Shown here: piece by piece, positions 45,854 to 48,012 of the stretch
How the letters are laid out: each line of letters opens with the position of its first letter
Position numbering within the stretch: the stretch's first letter is position 1
NCBI GenBank assembly: GCA_041558415.1
Contig: JBFFEY010000020.1
Coordinates: 1-48,012 of the forward strand
Direction: 5' to 3'
Origin: SG8-39 sp041558415
GTDB lineage: Bacteria > Pseudomonadota > Gammaproteobacteria > Burkholderiales > SG8-39
Length of the DNA: 48,012 bases
Made by a program: the position numbers and the translations under genes
Notes under the pieces: generated by a model
The model's database searches: none
Told to the model about the DNA's origin: nothing
Seen by the model: the letters and a program-made list of their open reading frames with translations, nothing else

Positions 45854-47568
45854 GCGCGAACCCCGCGGTCCGCGAGCGCACGCCGCAGGCGCTGATCGCG
45901 CAGGCTCACCGGTTCCTCGCCGACGGCGATGCCACGCAGGCCCTGCCGCTGGTGCAGGAGGTGCTCGCGCAGCGGCCCGACGATGCGTCGGCGCTCTGCC
46001 TGGGGGGCAAGCTGGAACTGCTGGCCGGGCGCGTCGAGCGCGCGCAGGCGCTGCTCGAGCACGCGCTCGAGGTCGCGCCCGACAATGTCGAGTCGCATCT
46101 CGAGCTCGCGGCACTGCATCGCCGCTCGCGCCGGCTAGACGACGCGCTCGACGAGCTGTCGCTCGCGCTGCACTACGATCCGGGCAACGCCACCGCGCTG
46201 TTCGAGATGGGCAACGTGCGCAGCGCGCGCGGCGACCTGGACGGCGCGATCGCGTCGTTCCGCGACGCGGTCGAAAAGGACCCCAATCTGGCGCAGGCCT
46301 ACATCGAGATGGGCTATGCGATGCTCAAGCAGAGGCAGTTCGCGGAGGCGCTCGAGGTGCTCGAGCGCGGCGCCGAGCTCGATCCGCTCAGCATCAACGG
46401 CCAGAACAACCTCGGCTATGTCTACGTGCGTCTCGAGCAGTACGACCGCGCGCTGGAAGTGTTCTCGCGCCTGTGTGCGCAGACCCCCGCCTCGCTGCTC
46501 TGGCCGCGCCTCAACCTGGGCAACGCGCTGAGCCACACCGGCCGGCTCGACGAGTCCGAGCGCGTCTACGCCTACATGCTGCAGCACGAGCCGAACAATT
46601 TCACTGCGCACTGGAACCGGGCGCATCACGTGCTCGCGCGCCACGCGTTCGCCGAGGGCTGGCAGGAATACCGCTACCGCCTGCAGGTCGACGACGTCTG
46701 GCATCGGCGGCTGATCCCATTCGCGCCCTACAAGGGCGAGCCGCTCGAAGGCAAGACGCTGCTGATCAGCGCCGAGCAGGGTCTCGGCGACCAGATCATG
46801 TTCGCCTCCTGCCTGCACGAGGTGGTGCCGCAGGCCAAGCAGGTGATCCTGGAGTGCGACTACCGGCTCGCAAACCTGTTCCAGCGTTCGTTTCCGACGG
46901 TACGCGTGATCGGCAGCCGGCAGGAGAAGCAGCCGCCCTGGCTGCGCGAGGTCGGCCATCCCGACTACCACCTGCCGGCCGGCAACCTGCCCGGCTTCTT
47001 CCGCAACCGGCTCGAGGATTTCCCGCAGCACAGCGGTTACCTGGTCGCCGACCCCGCGCGCGTGGCGCACTGGAAGTCACGCCTCGAGGCACTCGGCCCG
47101 GGCCCGCATATCGGGCTGTCCTGGCGGGGCGGTACCCGCGGCACGCGCCGCAGCTTCCGCAGCCTGAGCCTCACGGACCTGCTGCCGATCCTGCGCGTGC
47201 CGGGGCTGCGCTTCGTCAGCCTGCAGTACGGCGACTGCGCCGAGGACCTCGAGGCGCTGCGTCGCGACAGCGGCATCGAGGTGGCGCACTGGCCCGAGGC
47301 GATCGCGGACTACGAGGAGACCGCGGCGCTGTGCGTCGCGCTCGACATGACGGTCAGCGTCTGCACCGCGGTGATCCATCTCAACGGCGCGCTCGGCAAA
47401 CCGGTGCTGGTGATGGTCCCGGCGGTGCCGGAGTGGCGCTACGGCGTGGCGGGCGAGGCCATGCCCTGGTATCCGTCGGTGCGCCTCATCCGCCAGACGG
47501 CCCGCGGCGAATGGTCGGACGTGTTTGCCCGTGTGGCCGACGCGCTCGGGCAGCGCTTCGCTGCCTGA
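45850..47568 (+). CDS. TPR protein with glycosyltransferase-like C-terminal domain (paralogue 2)
   Basis: A 572-residue paralogue of the preceding protein with the same plan: TPR units in residues ~10-270 (LAQAYIEMGYAMLKQRQFAEA, INGQNNLGYVYVRLEQYDRA and others) and a GT-B-like domain (~290-560) with LLISAEQGLGDQIMFASCLHE, HIGLSWRGG and VSVCTAVIHLNGALGKPVLVM followed by PEWRYG. Both proteins end in a similar WSDV...R region. Translation is coupled to the upstream gene through an ATGA overlap. Two adjacent paralogues may act as a pair or on different sites of one acceptor. A strong hairpin 8 bp after its stop separates it from pilA. Confidence 0.85.
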   Translation: MSANPAVRERTPQALIAQAHRFLADGDATQALPLVQEVLAQRPDDASALCLGGKLELLAGRVERAQALLEHALEVAPDNVESHLELAALHRRSRRLDDALDELSLALHYDPGNATALFEMGNVRSARGDLDGAIASFRDAVEKDPNLAQAYIEMGYAMLKQRQFAEALEVLERGAELDPLSINGQNNLGYVYVRLEQYDRALEVFSRLCAQTPASLLWPRLNLGNALSHTGRLDESERVYAYMLQHEPNNFTAHWNRAHHVLARHAFAEGWQEYRYRLQVDDVWHRRLIPFAPYKGEPLEGKTLLISAEQGLGDQIMFASCLHEVVPQAKQVILECDYRLANLFQRSFPTVRVIGSRQEKQPPWLREVGHPDYHLPAGNLPGFFRNRLEDFPQHSGYLVADPARVAHWKSRLEALGPGPHIGLSWRGGTRGTRRSFRSLSLTDLLPILRVPGLRFVSLQYGDCAEDLEALRRDSGIEVAHWPEAIADYEETAALCVALDMTVSVCTAVIHLNGALGKPVLVMVPAVPEWRYGVAGEAMPWYPSVRLIRQTARGEWSDVFARVADALGQRFAA

Positions 47569-47576
47569 TTCGGGCA

Positions 47577-47601
47577 GCAGGTGACGCATTGCGTCACCTG
47601 C
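47577..47601 (+). terminator. Strong hairpin after the TPR gene pair
   Basis: GCAGGTGACGCA and TGCGTCACCTGC form perfect 12-bp arms around a single T (about 10 bp with a 5-nt loop in practice). It lies 8 bp after the stop codon. There is no following T-run, so it may be an RNA-stabilising end or a factor-dependent stop rather than a simple intrinsic terminator. Confidence 0.5.
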
Positions 47602-47748
47602 GGGCCTAAGGACAGCAAGACAAATGACAGAACCTGGTCAGATTTTGTCCGGGAAGGCCTCAGGCAATGGCGCCTGTAAGAACGTAACCTCATGATTGTT
47701 AATGTTTTCACACCCTCTTGCGGTTCCGTGCTCCGCGCCCCGGATGCC

Positions 47749-47765
47749 TGGCATGTGTCCTGCAT
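47749..47765 (+). promoter_or_regulatory. Sigma-54 type promoter of pilA
   Basis: TGGCATGTGTCCTGCAT has GG and GC separated exactly as in the -24/-12 consensus TGGCAC-N5-TTGCA. The start codon lies 50 nt after the element, leaving a leader of about 40 nt. PilS/PilR-controlled sigma-54 promoters of this kind drive type IV pilin genes in Pseudomonas and relatives, which fits the gene downstream. Confidence 0.65.
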
Positions 47766-47814
47766 GGTCACGGGCAGGAGAGGCGCTTTTGCCTCTGCAC
47801 ACCAGGAGACTTAG

Positions 47815-48012
47815 ATGAAGCGCATCCAACGGGGCTTTACCCTCATCGAGCTGATGATCGTCGTGGCGATCATCGGCATTCTGGCGGCGGTCGCGCTGCC
47901 GGCCTACCAGGACTACACCATCCGCGCCAAGGTGTCGGAGCTGATCCTCGCCGCTTCGGCGGTGCGTACCTCGGTGACCGAGCAGGGCCAGAACCTGAAC
48001 GGTCTGACGAGC
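47815..48012 (+). CDS. pilA: Type IV pilin, prepilin (C-terminus cut off)
   Basis: The first 66 residues of a type IVa major pilin or minor pilin-like protein. It has a short basic leader, MKRIQRG, a prepilin peptidase site between Gly7 and Phe8 (G-FTLIELM), and Glu at position 5 of the mature protein needed for assembly. A hydrophobic helix follows (MIVVAIIGILAAVALPAYQ), then the usual DYTIRAKVSELILAASAVR region. The pilin is stored in the inner membrane and polymerised by a PilB-type ATPase. ATG 47815 follows CAGGAGAC. The variable domain and any glycosylation site lie past the window end. PilE or another paralogue is possible, but strong conservation and the sigma-54 promoter support the major pilin. 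Confidence 0.92.
   Translation, partial: MKRIQRGFTLIELMIVVAIIGILAAVALPAYQDYTIRAKVSELILAASAVRTSVTEQGQNLNGLTS

Overview
The window looks like chromosomal DNA of a G+C-rich betaproteobacterium, probably Burkholderiales-like. The basis is uniformly high GC, the TctCBA transporter, tandem EthD proteins, class III CoA-transferase/oxalyl-CoA decarboxylase genes, and a type IV pilin behind a sigma-54-like promoter. I see no rRNA, tRNA, CRISPR array or insertion sequence. Nearly all long antisense reading frames are high-GC shadows.

Positions 1-12035 are mixed metabolic genes. They comprise the end of an ABC exporter (cut by the window edge), a small lipoprotein, a tandem EthD protein, a D-2-hydroxyacid dehydrogenase, an NTF2-like protein, a Tat-exported dienelactone hydrolase, glycerol kinase, succinyl-CoA ligase (sucCD), a DUF1161 protein and two unrecognised genes. 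The sucC product carries a 92-residue Lys/Arg/Ala tail like histone H1, which is very unusual.

Positions 12036-29667 form an oxalate/formate/C1 region: a two-subunit NAD-type formate dehydrogenase (fdhB is a NuoE-NuoF fusion, fdhA the catalytic subunit), formate-tetrahydrofolate ligase (fhs), an SLC13/ArsB-like permease, UspA, a Ca/Na exchanger, tctCBA, a Crp/Fnr-type regulator, oxalyl-CoA decarboxylase, formyl-CoA transferase and a stand-alone formyltransferase/10-formyl-THF hydrolase-like protein. Four promoters here (fdh, fhs, tct, oxc) each carry a TTGAC-CGNN-GTCAA palindrome placed 30.5-31.5 nt before a plausible -10 box, the geometry of a class II Crp/Fnr activator. The locally encoded regulator has the E-x-x-S-R recognition residues expected for TTGA half-sites. 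I infer a single regulon that imports oxalate, splits it to formate and CO2, and sends formate to NADH or to the folate C1 pool. Two 57-nt palindromic elements in opposite orientation sit between fdhB and fdhA.

Positions 29668-41835 form a signalling island read in one direction: a CHASE2 Ser/Thr kinase, a PP2C phosphatase, an FHA protein with a Thr-rich tandem repeat, a CHASE2 adenylate/guanylate cyclase, a metallo-beta-lactamase-fold phosphodiesterase-like protein, a GspE/PilB-type ATPase with an N-terminal GAF domain, and a GAF-HD-GYP protein. Protein phosphorylation, cyclic nucleotide and c-di-GMP chemistry thus sit beside a secretion/pilus-type motor.

Positions 41854-48012 hold a small unknown gene, a 2-oxoglutarate/Fe(II) oxygenase, a methyltransferase-like protein, two tandem paralogous TPR proteins with glycosyltransferase-like C-termini, and the start of a type IV pilin (pilA-like) cut by the window end. 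This suggests a pilus or glycan modification locus.
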